Origin: Oidiodendron maius Zn
Taxonomy: Eukaryota > Ascomycota > Leotiomycetes > Myxotrichaceae
Direction of reading: 5' to 3'
Length of the DNA stretch: 64,000 nt
Assembly: GCA_000827325.1 (NCBI GenBank)
Contig: KN832878.1
Span: 930,001-994,000, forward strand
In this document: piece by piece, positions 22,473 to 35,702 of the stretch
Position numbering within the stretch: the stretch's first letter is position 1
Layout: every line of letters begins with the position of its first letter
Translations under genes and position numbers: made by a program
The notes under the pieces: model-generated
Databases searched by the model: none
What the model was told of the DNA's origin: nothing
What the model saw: the letters and a program-made list of their open reading frames with translations, nothing else

Positions 22473-24419
22473 TGGCATTGTTCAATTATTGTTCTTCACC
22501 TCTGCTCGAGAGACCCACTTGAAATTTTATAAATGCAAGCTGACTTGGGCTCCTTCCATGCGTCATGAGACTGAGAATGCCTGCAGATGAGGCTCTATGC
22601 CAGTGCTCCAACCTTGGCAGCTCTTGTTTCGTGAATCCAAGATAGTTGAGCAAGGTTGATGGTCTGCAGAGCAGCTGGCATATTCATCATTAATTAACAG
22701 GCTCAAAATCCATCTAAAGTAGGCCGTGAAAGAGATCCTCATAGCGATATACTTTATATAGCTGACAAACAAAGCCTCATGTTATATTGTCACAAACCAT
22801 CTTTTTTAAGCGTACGCTGCATATGCCAAATCTTGTATCTCGCTTAGGGGGCGAGTGAGACCATCGAATTCTCACAACCACAAAACCTATCTCAATTATC
22901 GACGTCAATAACAATGGCTCTTTCCTTTAATCCTTTTCCTTCTCTCCTCTGCTCCAGGTCGCGGCCAAGAGTCACAGTGGCAGCTTTAATCACATAGTCA
23001 TATAGACGAACATCTAGCAGCCAGCCTGGGCACGATGGGCATCTCCTCAAGCTTAACCTCACCGTCCTCTCATCGACACTATCATTCTCAAAGACGCTGC
23101 TCCTTCGGTCAGAAGCACTGCAAACAGCCCATCTTTCTGACGCTCAATCCTAGACACATAAGGCAAGGAAATACACAAATTTGCGAGCCACGAGTTCCTA
23201 TATTGTGCAACGGCGCTGCGACTAGAACCATCAACGCGAGAAATCTCATTAGCCGACTGGTAAGGGCGGGAAGGCTGGGATATAAGGGTACAAATTCCGA
23301 CGAATATAGAGTAGATGATTGACTAGTCCCGGCAGCCAATGATGATACACTCGGCACAGATTCTCCCTCAACGCTGCCTTGCGCAAGGACAGGTCAAGGC
23401 AGTGATGCCACACTGCTTCACCAATGATCCGAAGTCCAATTGTGGCGCGCTGGATTTTTAGGTAGGTACGCATCCCCGCAGTTTCTACGGCGCGTCCCCT
23501 TGATCACATGATATATATAAATCTTTAGCAGACACCTATGACTAGATTATTATAAACTTCTTTGCTAGATGGAACTGTGCTATAGTACGGTCCTGGGATT
23601 GCGAAATGTATGTGCCAGCCCTACGCTATCACCGGATCGTGTGGATGCGAGAACGGCGAAGGAGAGAGCTCGGAAGGATCACCACGCCCAACGATTAACG
23701 TATGTTGCCTTCTTCACAAGCTGATAATATCTAATATCAAATATAGGATGGATTGCTATTTTCCCCTTGCTCTACATCAATCTGTCAGATGTGCAAGCAG
23801 CCTTCCTATCAGCGGTCTCCCTTTGTTGACCAAATTATGGTCATCCTCACTCGACTCTGGGTCTGTGACTGTAATAACAACTCAGTCAATAGGCTGTGTA
23901 GCAATTCCCTATGCCTTCCTACCATCTAAAAACAGTATGCCAAACGCCATGCAGGGCTTACTATAAATCTGAATAAGTTCTAGGAGGCTAAATATTAGCT
24001 ACTGGCCATATGGTATAGGGCCAACTCAATTCCGGTATATATTACTAAATTCGAACATGTATTACACGTGGCAAGCTCACATAATTGGCCTAATATCAAT
24101 AAAATCTCGTTTTTCCAGAACAGTATCGGTTCTACAGCCCATATTCGGCTTAGCCAACAACTCAGATTTCCGCAAAGGTACCCTTAATTCATTCGAATTA
24201 TCCAGTAACCCGCAGGTCGAGGCCATGGAACGTCCAGTGCTTCTGTTTCCAATCCTGCTTTAGCAACTCTTTTCATTAACACAATTCCCTCGGATCCAAC
24301 AGCATAAAAGTGACCCTAGAGACATTAGCGCTATTCAGCTTGATGCTATTAAAGCATCTGTCCCTAGACCTTATGCATGCCTTATCTCTTTAATACACCA
24401 AGAATAATATCGATTCTAA
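22473..24419. other. Gene-poor stretch, about 1.9 kb
   Basis: Only short frames without family resemblance (for example 23035-23322, 23249-23473 on the other strand, and 23610-23966). A short run near 23590 reads ALRYHRIVWMRERRRREL, and may belong to an old element. I see no intact gene. Confidence 0.45.
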
Positions 24420-25069
24420 AGGACATTGTATCCACTACGGCTCGTTCGATCATTAGATAGGAGACTGCCCTCTTAAGCCATACAAGATGCAGACTCTCAG
24501 GGGCTACTGTCGAGGGACCTGGCTCAGCCTCGGATACAGATACGGATACTGGCTATGATACAGCCAATGATTTAGAAAGGTTACAAAAAAGAGAGATATG
24601 GACGCTAGAGGCTAGCTCTCTTTTAAGGAGGGGGTAATGTGACGGTCCCAATATACACGTGGTTCAGGAGATCTATACGTCTGCAATATAACTCCATCAC
24701 CAATAGAGAGTGATTAACGCCGTCCCGCTGCGTGTGTCTCCGGCTTGACAACTGGCACCCTCCTGATTCGCAGATATATTTTATTGAGTGAATGAATATA
24801 AGGTCTATACTTATATTTATATATTATTCTTGACTCGAGGTCAGGTAATGCAAAGGTAATCGGATATCAAGGTGAAAACTCAGTTATATTGACTATTGAG
24901 TGATGTAGAGACAACTTAAGGAACCTTCTTATAGACGCAATACAGTCCTTATATACACGCTTACGGTCTGTAGGGCTCGTAAGCTCTGTACGCAAGCTCA
25001 ATGTATAGGTTCTGTGCGTGTCTCAGTGCTGTATTGCCTTTCGTATACTTGAGGCCCTGATATCAGTCA
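24420..25069 (+). mobile_element. Fossil LTR retrotransposon end (Gypsy-like), with one LTR
   Basis: A purine-rich tract (aaggagggggtaa) sits directly before TGTGACGG at 24638, the normal junction of polypurine tract and 3' LTR. The LTR-like segment then runs about 430 bp to gtcaaca near 25069, so it starts TG and ends CA. The preceding bases resemble the tail of a pol region. The element is broken and old; its 5' part is not recognisable in the window. The Gypsy call rests on junction layout only. Confidence 0.4.
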
Positions 25070-25854
25070 ACAATTATTATTTAATTAACTTCTTTATAGT
25101 TATGGAGAATTTTAATCTAGTCTAGAACCTTAAAGCTCTAGTCAATTTCAGTTTAAGAGCTTCATAATTACCACTATCTTTTATTTTAGATCTTATAATA
25201 TATTCCGTTGATATTATCTCTTACAGGGAAGTTAGGTGTTGTGCAGGTTAAAATCGAGTATCAAGATGAACTCAGCTCAGTTGGCTGGAGCTCTAAATAT
25301 CACTCAGAGGTTCTAAACCTGACTAGCTCTTATATGAGATTTACGGTACCAGATACGATTCCAGACGATTATTTCAGAACACTGCCACTGAACAGCGGGT
25401 CACATGACCTTAATGCCTGAGGCCCCCCAACTGTTCAATATATACCTAGGTCCGGTGCTTCTTCTACCACAAGAACTTGATCACCTCCCAATATCCTCCA
25501 GACCCAGGTAACACAGGGGGGATAAAGCAGAACCACTGTACGGTTGAGACTCAGGATGCACGCTAAACTCCATCTCGCAATGAAACTTGGCCTCTCACAG
25601 AACAGCTATCGCCGAGCAATTCGAAGCCCACTTCTCGTTTTTGCTGCCCAACACATCAGATCTCGATTTCCTACACGGGATGAAGTATTCGGAAGCCCAA
25701 TCAAGCGTACTGGTGAGCAGATTATGCCGATCCCCCACAGTGCACCAAACAAACTACCTGGTTAGCACATAATTGTCTCAAGTTCTGATCCTATATAGAC
25801 TTGCACTATGGAGTTGGACTACGGCGATACTCTTCTCTTACGCGAAGCCAAAAA
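25070..25854. other. AT-rich stretch before the small methyltransferase gene
   Basis: No supported gene. Frames at 25208-25420 and 25544-25772 have no recognisable motifs. A second ATG frame at 25808 runs into the methyltransferase region in another frame and closes after about 34 codons. Confidence 0.5.
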
Positions 25855-26610
25855 ATGGAAGAACCAACACCAATTCACAATGAAGGATCAAGGCGCTTTA
25901 CGCCATTCGTTCTCCTAATCTACGACTTGTTTGTCATACGCTTCTCGGCTTCCCGAGTCTGGCGCTGCTCAACAAAGAAGTTCCTGCTTCCACTGTTTAC
26001 CGAGAACTTCTCCGAGCGCCATCTGGAGATTGGAGCTGGCAATGGGTACTTTCCTACCACAGCTCTCACCGCTATCAAAAATTCCCAAGGCGGAGCACTA
26101 CGCAAGCAGCACGTCACGTTTGTGGATCTGAGCCAGAACTCCTTGACTGTATCCAAGCGGCGGGTTTTGGCTCGACATCCAGAGGCAGATATTCAGTGTG
26201 TTCTTGCTGATGCGGTGAAGCCGATGCCCGCTTCGCTGCAGAGTGGGTCGTTTGACTCGGCCGCGCTGTATCTCGTGCTGCAGTTCGTGCATGGCTCGTC
26301 AGACGACAAAGCGCAGGCGTTCCGAATTGCTAAGCAGCACTTGTCGGATGAAGGCGTGTTGATCGGAGCCGTGGTGTTAGGGAAGGTGTGGGAGAAACGG
26401 GAAAGTGGATACCAGATCAGCACAGAGAAGAGACCGAGCCGGCTTACCTCTTTCGCTCTGGACTTCTACAATAAGAGGGGGATCTTTGCCAACTTGGAGG
26501 ATGACCCGCGGGTGTTCGATACCGTTTTGAGAGAGGAGTTCGAAGAAGTCGAGTCCCGGATTGAGGGGATGGTATTTTTGTTTAGCGCTAAAAGGCCACG
26601 CAGGGTTTGA
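25855..26610 (+). CDS. Class I SAM-dependent methyltransferase
   Basis: A single-exon frame of 251 residues from the first ATG in frame; the frame extends a little upstream but without an ATG. It has the Rossmann-fold landmarks: motif I HLEIGAGNGYFPTTAL at about residue 60, an acidic ribose-binding residue at the end of strand 2 (VTFVDLSQNSL), a motif with CVLADAVKPMP, and SFDSAALYLVLQFVHG. The protein is soluble. It lies 1.05 kb upstream of the polyketide synthase on the same strand, so O- or C-methylation of the polyketide is a fair guess from position. The substrate cannot be read from the sequence. An unrecognised first exon is possible. Confidence 0.75.
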   Translation: MEEPTPIHNEGSRRFTPFVLLIYDLFVIRFSASRVWRCSTKKFLLPLFTENFSERHLEIGAGNGYFPTTALTAIKNSQGGALRKQHVTFVDLSQNSLTVSKRRVLARHPEADIQCVLADAVKPMPASLQSGSFDSAALYLVLQFVHGSSDDKAQAFRIAKQHLSDEGVLIGAVVLGKVWEKRESGYQISTEKRPSRLTSFALDFYNKRGIFANLEDDPRVFDTVLREEFEEVESRIEGMVFLFSAKRPRRV

Positions 26611-27664
26611 AGGGCTGGGGCCAAACCTAGCCTGCCACGGGCTTGGAGTCCTACAATTCTCCGATATCTAGCGCATGGCGCAAGAACACAATAGGTATAT
26701 AGGTCTCGTAATGGAGTCAGCTTATTCGAACGGCTTTATTTCTTTCCGCGGTGGTAGGTATAGTATCGGGGTTCTCTACGAGGTTCTCTATGCTAGTCTT
26801 ACCGACGCGCCGGAAACTTCGGTTGCAACAATCTAGAACTGGCACCGTACATCGACGTACATATCTACGTATGTGTTATGGTCTACATATATATCTATAC
26901 AGGGGTACCTACTACCTATCATCGCCCAAATTAACAGTCTTGTACCCAACGCCTGCAGCCCGCCGCGGAAAGGAGCATTCATTACGAACGCACCTGGCTC
27001 CTTTAGCTCGACACGTCAACGTGCAGGACGCGCCTAGTGCATTTGGCGGTACCAAACAGCACGTATTAGACAAGGGTACGGATGCGTCTGTTGAAAGCGG
27101 TGTAAGGTACGGAAGCATCCCCGGCCTCGTGGCTGACCCAAACGACGCAATATCACTGCCCGAGGTGTGCTCGACGACCCCACTATGGCCGCATCGTCCA
27201 ACAGATGTCGGGTCCAGTTGGTTCAAGCTTGGAATTATCTGCCATACTACTAACTGGTAACGGGAACCGCCGAACTGTCTTATCTCCCCTTGTCTGTGTA
27301 CCAATGACGATTCTTTTTGCGTTAGTTGCGGGGTCTACGCCGTATTCGGAGCAGTTTGTGGTTCAGACGACGCATGGTCTTTTTGGGAGACCGAGGGTCA
27401 AACCACTAAGGCATGTTGCCAACCAGCCTCTGGCAGTATGAAGTGGTTGCAGGGGCTATATCGCCGGGACAGCTTTGGCTACATTGCACTCTGAGCTGGC
27501 AAGGTGGAACCAGATGGCTTTTGTTGGAAATCAGGAATTGGAATATGTTGAAATGGACATTGATCCTTTGTACTTCGTCAACACTCGGCCCATGCATCAC
27601 AAAGTGACCCAACATGAATAAGAATTAAGGAACCCGAGCATTGAATTTTAATATCGTCATCACC
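26611..27664. promoter_or_regulatory. Upstream region of the polyketide synthase
   Basis: About 1.05 kb without a supported gene. Two overlapping frames on opposite strands (26751-27260 and 26912-27304) show no family features and look accidental. The PKS start has a good context (caccATGg at 27665). Confidence 0.5.
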
Positions 27665-30600
27665 ATGGGCATTCCCCATTCTGAGACTTCTGAATCCACG
27701 TATCAGGACGGATCTCGCTCATTGACTAATCATGCTGGGAATCTTTCCAATGGAGCCTCGCGGGATGCAACTGTCCAGCAGCCAGTTGAACAAGTGACGG
27801 CAACATCGCAACTGACGCCAGCAGTCGCTATCTGTGGCATTGGCCTCCGTTTGCCTGGGGGGGTCTCCAATGGCGATGAGTTTTGGGAGCTATTGCACAA
27901 TGGAATCGATGCACGAACCCCTATACCTGCGACTCGCTACAGTGTCGGAGGGTTCGATGACAGTCTTGGGGGAAAGGATGCCATTAGGGTCAAACATGGC
28001 TACTTCCTTGACCAAGATCTGGCCGGCCTTGACACGTCGTTCTTTACTCTGACGAAAAGCGAACTGGAAAAAACCGACCCGCAGCAACGACTACTGCTGG
28101 AGGTCACCAGGGAGTGCCTCGAGGATGCTGGAGAGTTCAACTATCGTGGCCAGGCCGTTGGATGCTATGTTGGAACATTTGGCGACGACTGGCTGTTTAT
28201 GAGCGCGAAAGAATCCCAGCAAGGTGGTGGCTATACAGTTACTGGACACGGCGATCTCATGTTGGCCAATCGTGTCTCGTACGAATATGATTTGCGTGGT
28301 CCAAGGTGCGATAAATTCCTGCTAGATCTCTGTATAATTTTGAGCGTATTGATCTATTTTGTTTTAGCATGGTTATCAAGACGGGTTGCTCAGCTTCTCT
28401 TCTCGCTCTGCATGAAGCCGTCCGAGCCATCCAGAGGCGGGACGCCACAGCCGCAATCGTGGCGGGAACCAGCATAATCATGACCCCAACGCTTACTTCG
28501 ACAATGACTGCAGGAGAGGTGCTTTCTTCGGAAGGGTCATGCAAGACCTTCGATTCTGCGGCAGATGGGTATGCCAGAGCTGAAGGTGTTACCGCAGTGT
28601 ATGTCAAACGCCTTGAAGATGCCCTTCGTGATGGCAACCCAATCAGGGCAATTATTAAAGGCACAGCTACAAACTGTGACGGGAGGAGCCAGAGCCTCTT
28701 CACTCCAGATGAAACTGCACAGATTGCACTTATTAGGAGAGCCTACGAGGATGCTGGCCTAGATCCCCAAGAAACAGCTTTTCTAGAGGTATGTATCAAC
28801 CTCTCTGCATTTGAGATCTTTGAGTTAAAGAATGATACTGCAGTGTCACGGTACCGGAACACCCACTGGAGACCCAATCGAAACAATAGCAGCTGGCAAG
28901 GTGTTTGGAGGAAAAGGCATATATATCGGCTCAGTGAAGCCTAACGTCGGACATTCGGAAGGCGCTTCAGGGATTACCTCCGTGATCAAGTCTATTTTGG
29001 CCCTTGAAAAGAGGATCATTCCTCCAAATATAAAGTTTAAGAACCCTAATCCCAAGAGTACGTCTATATGCGTGTGGGTGGCAACATTCACAGAAGGTAA
29101 CATGAGTATCTAGTTCCTTTCTCTAAATATAATTTGAAGGTGCCTGTCGCACCCACACCTTTTCCACCGGATCGTCGAGAGCGAATTAGCATCAACTCGT
29201 TTGGTATTGGAGGCAGTAACGTACATGTAAGAAACCATCATACCCTTCCATTTAACAGTTGACATTTTGAACACATACCGAAGGTGATCCTAGAGTCGTA
29301 TACTAAGTCTGATGGAACAATACATAATGGGGATTCCATTCATAATGGTACAGCTCTACAAAACGGCGTAGCTCTGAACGGAGTTGGTTCTTCAAAGCCT
29401 GAGTTACTCCTCTTTTCGGCCAATACAGCATCATCCTTAAGCGAACATATCCGTCGTGATGAGGATTGGCTTCGTCTCAACCCAGCATTGCACTCTGATA
29501 TGGCCTACACCCGGGCTATTCACAGAGAACATTTGCCTCACAGAGCCTTTTCCATCATTGATGATGGCAGCTTCATCCAAAGTGCTTCTGGACTCAAAGC
29601 GCCACAAGATTCACCAACTGTAGTCATGGTCTTCAGTGGACAAGGAGCCCAGTGGCCAGAAATGGGCAAGGAATTAATTCTGGGCGATCCTAATTTCCGC
29701 CGTGATATCTTAAAGATGGACCAAAAATTGAGGGACCTGATTCACCCACCACACTGGAATATGATCGGTGAGGAGAGCCAATTCGTACAGCGGACAATTT
29801 GATGACGTCTGCTAACTATGCTTTCCAGACGAACTCCTGAAGCCAGCGGAATCAAGTCAGGTACACAGAGCAGAGCTGTCACAGCCGCTTTGTACAGCAA
29901 TTCAAGTAGCGCTGTTTAATAAGTTTGCGGCTCTGGGTCTCGTGCCAACGGCAGCTGTCGGTCACTCCAGTGGGGAGATTGCGGCAGCATATGCTGCTGG
30001 GTATATTTCTATGGAAGAAGCAATCGTCATTGCTTACTATCGTGGTTATGTAACAACAGAACAGACCCTGAACGGAAGCATGACTGCCGTTGGCATGGGA
30101 GCTCGCGAGCTCTCCGAGTACTTGCGCGAAGGAGTTGTATTGGCTTGCGAGAATAGCCCGACCAGCTCCACCATCTCAGGAGACATTATAAAGGTTCGTG
30201 AAGTTGTGGAGGTTATTAAGCAACGCATACCCGATGTCTTTGCTCGTGAACTGAAAGTTGACATGGCGTATCATTCTCGTAGGTTTTGCACATTATCTTC
30301 TCGTTGGGCCTTTGGAGTAACTTACAAAACAGACCACATGATACCATTGAGCATCGAATACAAGAAATTGCTTATAGCCGAGATTAAAAGCTTCGAACGC
30401 AAGGAGCCTGAATCAACCACTGATTTCTTCTCTTCGGTCACACCAAAGCAGCGTATCACTTCTCCGCTCGACGCGTCATACTGGGCGGCCAATCTCACGT
30501 TCCCAGTACGTTTCTCATCGGCCATCTCTGAATTATTGACTGTTCAAGGCGACGGCATCTTTTTGGAGATTGGCCCTCACTCAACATTGGAAGGCCCCTT

Positions 30601-33600
30601 GCGTCAGATCTGTGCGGCGAAGTCTCGACCTTTTAAATATGTGCCGGCCCTAACTCGTAAAAAGGATTGTAAGATCAGCTTCCTATCTGCTGTAGGAAAG
30701 CTATTCCAACAAGGTACTGTGTTGGATTTCAGGCCATTATTTCCGAAGGGCAAAGCGATTTCGGGGTTGCCGACATATTCTTGGGATCACAGCACATCGT
30801 TTTGGCACGAGAGTCGCATTTCCAAAGCGTGGAGAAACCGTCGATATCCTCATCACTGTCTCTTAGGCGCTCGAGTCTTAGAAGGCACAGAAACAGAACC
30901 CCAGTGGCGAAACATTCTCGAGCTGGCGGAAGAGCCTTGGCTCGCGGACCACAAGATTTATCACGATGTCGTGTTTCCTTTCGCAGGCTATGTTGCTCTC
31001 GCCGGTGAAGCTTTAAGGCAACTGACTCACTCTTCGCACGATATTGGTTACCGTCTCAGACATGTAGTAGCGAACACAGCCCTTGTCTTATCCGATTCAG
31101 TGCCAACGGAACTGATGACTAGCTTACGCCATCACAAGCTCAATGACAAGGAAGATTCAGAGTGGTTCGACTTCTCGGTAACGTCTTATAATGGCTCGGC
31201 GTGGATCAGACATTGTGACGGACAAGTGAGCCTCGCAAAGAGCATCAGATCTAGCAGCTGGACACCTAAGATTTTGCCTCGGGCTGTCAACTGCTCTCAA
31301 ATCTATGATAACCTAGCTAAGGCTGGCTTTATATATGGACCAGAGTTCCGTGGCCTTGCTAATGTTACATCGTCCACCACAGAAGAAGAGGCTATTGGCC
31401 AGGTGCTTAATAGGAACCAACGGAGCAATGGTCCATTCACACTGCATCCTGCAGCAATTGATGCCTGTCTTCAACTGCTCCTCGTCGCCCAGGCAAAGGG
31501 GCTAGGACGTAACATTGCCGAACTTTCCGTGCCGACTGTAATAGAGGAGCTGGAAATTGGTCCAGGAAAAGATGTCATGGACGTCAGAGCATGGAATCTC
31601 TACGGTAATAGTGATTTCTCATGCGTAGAGGGCACCGCGGATGGTAAGGTAGTGTTGCACGCATCCGGTATCGAGTTCCACCCACTGGGCGATGAGGAAA
31701 ATCCCGCTACAGTTGATGCTCATGCCTGTTCAAGATTAGAGTGGCTTCCAGACTTTGATTTTATTGACATGTCGACTCTATTCGAACCACCCAAGACAAG
31801 CAGAAGCGAGACTAGGATGCAGGAGGAGCTAACGTTGCTGTGCATTCTTGAAACCGCCGAAAAGGTCAGAAATCTTCAGCCTTGCCAACCTCACTTTGCC
31901 AGGTTCCGAGATTGGCTGAACCAACAAATTGGATTTGCCATGGCTGGTAGGTATAAGCTTGTCGACAACTCTGAGCAATACACAAAGTTCTCACGCGCAG
32001 AGAGACGGACAATGATAGAAAGTCTCACTACTGCACTCTTGGAACTACCTCAAAAGACATTCACAGTCGGCCTGAGGCGTATCTTCGACAATGTAGAGAG
32101 CATTTTCATTGGAGAGGCAGACACATTGGATATACTTTTGCAGGGCAATATTCTCGCAAGGATATACGATCTTATGAGTTTCGGCTGCGCCAATTTTGTA
32201 CGCACCCTGGCACACACAAGACCGACCCTTCGGATCCTCGAGGTGGGGGCGGGAACTGGTGGAAATACGGAGGCCATCTTGAGTAGCCTCCCTGATGTGG
32301 GTGGACTGCCATTTTATTCGACTTATACGTTCACCGATATCTCTGCCGGGTTTTTTACGGCGGCCAAAGAGCGGTTTGCAAATGCGTCAAATATGGAATT
32401 CAAAGTGTTCGATATTACCAAGGATCCAGGTGAGCAGAGCATCCAGCAAGAGTCGTACGATCTCATTGTCGCGGCAAACATTATACACGCTACGCCTTCA
32501 CTGCAGAAGTCGTTGAGCAATCTCCGGTCTCTACTCAAGCCTGACGGAATGCTCATGATGACTGAGCTCTGCAGTCTGTCCCGCTCATGTAACTATATCT
32601 TCGGAAATTTTGCAGGATGGTGGCTGGGGGAGGCAGACGGCCGGCCGGACCAACCGTATGTCTCGGTATCGCGATGGGACGAGGATCTGAAGGCCGTTGG
32701 CTTCAGCGGGGTTGATACGGCCGTTTATGACGCCGAGGAGCCATATCAGCAGATCGCCGTAATGGTATCGAAGAAACAGCCTCTGCAAGCGACCAAGTTG
32801 ACTAGAGTAACTATCTTGACAAATGACCCGGAGGGAGCAGTTGCCCGTATGGTGGCCGCTTCGGTAAAGAACCTAGGTTGCGAGGTAGAGCAATACGGCA
32901 ACTTTGGCGACGACCTGGCCCAGGATCAAGATATTGTCTCCTGCTTAGATCTCGAGCTAAACTTCTTCGAAAACATACCGGAGGAGAAGTTTGCTGCTTT
33001 TCAACGTTTCATCGGATCGATGGGCTCCAGGAGACTGTTGTGGCTGACGAGTCCGCTTCAGGTGAATTGCCAGGATCCACGTTCGGCGCAGACAATTGGC
33101 GTCGCTCGAACCGTACGATCAGAGCTTGGGTGTCATTTCTACACCCTTGAGATAGATAGCAATGAAGAGCAGTTTGAGTCACTAGTTGGTAAAGTCTTCC
33201 ACAAGATCCGCACTGAGGAAGATAAAGACGATCTCGAGTCGGACAAGGAGTTCATCGTAGACAATGGTGTCATCTGCATCGGTCGCTATCACCCATTCTC
33301 TCTCGTCAAGGAAGTTCAACTAAAGAGCAACAAAGCTCAAACATCCGCGGTGATGAAGAAGTCGCTGGGTATCGGGAAGCCTGGAATGCTAGAAACCCTT
33401 ACTTGGAAAGCCAGCCCGGTCGCCGAGAACATCCCGGATGGTCATGTCGAGATCGAGGCACGCTCAGCTGGCCTCAATTACCACGATATCGTCTATGCCA
33501 TGGGCCTGATCTCTTCAAAGAGGTTGAGTGTGCCTCTAGGAAAGGAAGTCTCAGGCACGGTGCGGCGACTGGGAAGTGGAGTAAAAGGGCTCGCCATAGG

Positions 33601-35702
33601 CGACCGGATCATGGCCTTTACTATTGAGGGTGCCTTCTCAACGCAACTAGTTGTCGCCGACAACCGAGTGCTAAAGATTCCAGACAGAATGAGTTTCGAA
33701 GAGGCAGCGACGATACCATGCTGCTTCTCAACCGTTGTGTACGCCCTACTCGATTGCGGCAGGTTGCGCAAAGGCATGAGCGTGCTGATCCACTCGGCCT
33801 GCGGTGGTGTAGGACTGACTGCCATTCAAGTATCTAAAATGATGGGCGGAGAGGTTTTCGCCACTGTTGGAAACGAAAAGAAGGTGGAATACTTGGTCAA
33901 GGAGCACAATATTCCACGGGACCACATCTTTTCTTCTCGAGATCCGTCCTTCTTGGAGGGGGTGATGCAGCAAACGGGAGGGCGGGGTGTTGATCTGGTT
34001 CTGAATTCACTCCCGGGGGAGCTACTACGTGCATCGTGGAAGTGCGTGGCCAAGAACGGCAAATTGCTTGAGTTGGGGAAGCGTGACCTTGAGTCCTGTG
34101 GCCAGCTCGACTTGAGCCGCTTCCTAGACAACCGGTCGTATTGCGGCATAGACATGGCGTATCTTATTCGAGAGGAGCCTTTAATAGTTCGAGAGTGAGT
34201 TTGGCCTGCTTTCTTGTCTCTTGACTCATCCATACCAAGCAGATGCTTACTCCCCGTTGACAGTGTGCTGCAGAGAGTTCTTTTGTTTTGTGCGCAAGGC
34301 TTACTACACCCAATATCACCCATAACTACTTTCGACGCAGCGGATGCAAAATACGCTTTCCGTCATATCCAACCCGGAGAGCATGTAGGAAAGATTATTC
34401 TGAATCTCCCCGAGGACTCCTCGACCCTCCCAGAGTCGTTGGCTACTCAAAAGTTAATGTTCAAACCCGACTCGGCTTATCTGCTCGTTGGAGGCTTGGG
34501 TGGTCTGGGAAGATCAATTGCCACCTGGCTTGTCGAAAGAGGTGCTCGGCAGCTTGTCTTCCTCTCTAGGAGCGCAACCGTGAGCGCGGAGAGCAGTGCC
34601 ATCGCAGAAGAATTGGGAGCCATGGGATGCTCGGTCACAATGATCAGAGGAAGCGTTAACAACATCGAAGATGTCAAAAAAGCAATCAGAGCCTCTCCAG
34701 GTCCCATAAAGGGCGTTTTTCATCTTGGGATGGTTCAGGGAGTAAGTAGAACATTGAAACGCCCTGTACCGCTAAATATAACTGACTGAATAGGATTCAC
34801 CCTTCATTGACATGAACTGGACAGATTGGAATAGGGTTAATGAGCCGAAAGTCAAAGGCACGTGGAATCTTCATCAGACATTTCTGGAATATTCTCCTCT
34901 GGACTTCTTCTGGCTAGCAAGCTCCGCGGTCACAGTCGTGGACCAACCCGGACAGGGAAACTATAAAGCTGGTTGCACTTTCACCGAGGCGTTCTGTCAG
35001 TATAGGCACTCCCTGGGCTTGCCAGCCTCCGTGCTCAGTATATGTCCAATCGATGATGTCGGGTATGTTGCAGAGAACCGGTCGGCTCTGCGGAGTGTGA
35101 AGTTGCAGGGCTTGTACACACTCGGAGAAAAGGAGTTCCTGGAGAGCCTGGAGGCTTCACTTCTAAACTCTTTCCCTGCGCAGGAATCTCAAGACGGGAG
35201 AATACCAGCAGGCCTCCATCAGCACCCTTGGGAAAACAATGCTCACATTGTCATGGGCCTGAGATCAGAGCTACATATGAAGGACCCCAAGAATCCAACA
35301 AATTGGCGACGCGATCGTCGAATGGGCATGTACCACAACAGTCCCATCGAGGAGACGGCCAAGACGAGTGCCGAGAGTAGTGGCTTGAAGCAGTTCCTCC
35401 AAGGCTTGCCAGATGGCAACGCCGATGCCATCCTCGCAGAGGAGTCAACTGTTGAATTCCTCGCACTCGAGACAGGCAGGAAGATTCATGACTTCCTACT
35501 GAAGCCGGCGGACGCTGAGATTGATGCCAGCATCAGCCTCTCACAGATGGGTTTTGATTCGCTCACAGCGATAGAACTGAGGAGGTGGTTCCGCCAAACC
35601 TTTGGAGTGGACATAAGCGTGATGGAGATGATGGGGTCTGGCTCGTTAAAACAGCTTGGAGGGACTCTGGCTAGCAAACTCCATTCGAAACATTGCCAGT
35701 GA
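27665..35702 (+). CDS. Highly reducing polyketide synthase, KS-AT-DH-MT-ER-KR-ACP
   Basis: Nine exons (27665-28305, 28368-28788, 28844-29057, 29114-29226, 29284-29767, 29829-30278, 30333-34194, 34264-34741, 34794-35702) sum to 7572 nt, or 2523 residues. KS (about 52-470) has KTGCSAS with Cys221, [10 protein letters not shown] and [12 protein letters not shown] has GHSSGE near residue 671. DH (about 945-1230) has WLADHKIYH and a matching [10 protein letters not shown]. The C-methyltransferase has EVGAGTGG near 1408. ER (about 1790-2085) has [15 protein letters not shown] (from about 2125) has [10 protein letters not shown] and a Ser/Tyr pair (LASSA, GNYKAG). ACP has GFDSLTAIE near 2473. All domains look active and there is no thioesterase. 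It should make a reduced, C-methylated polyketide, released by a partner enzyme. A 54-nt in-phase intron at 30279-30332 restores the AT motif YHSHHM. Confidence 0.95.

Noticed and set aside
26751-27304. Overlapping frames of 169 and 130 codons upstream of the PKS
   Set aside because: They overlap on opposite strands, lack motifs and lie in the region expected to be the PKS promoter.
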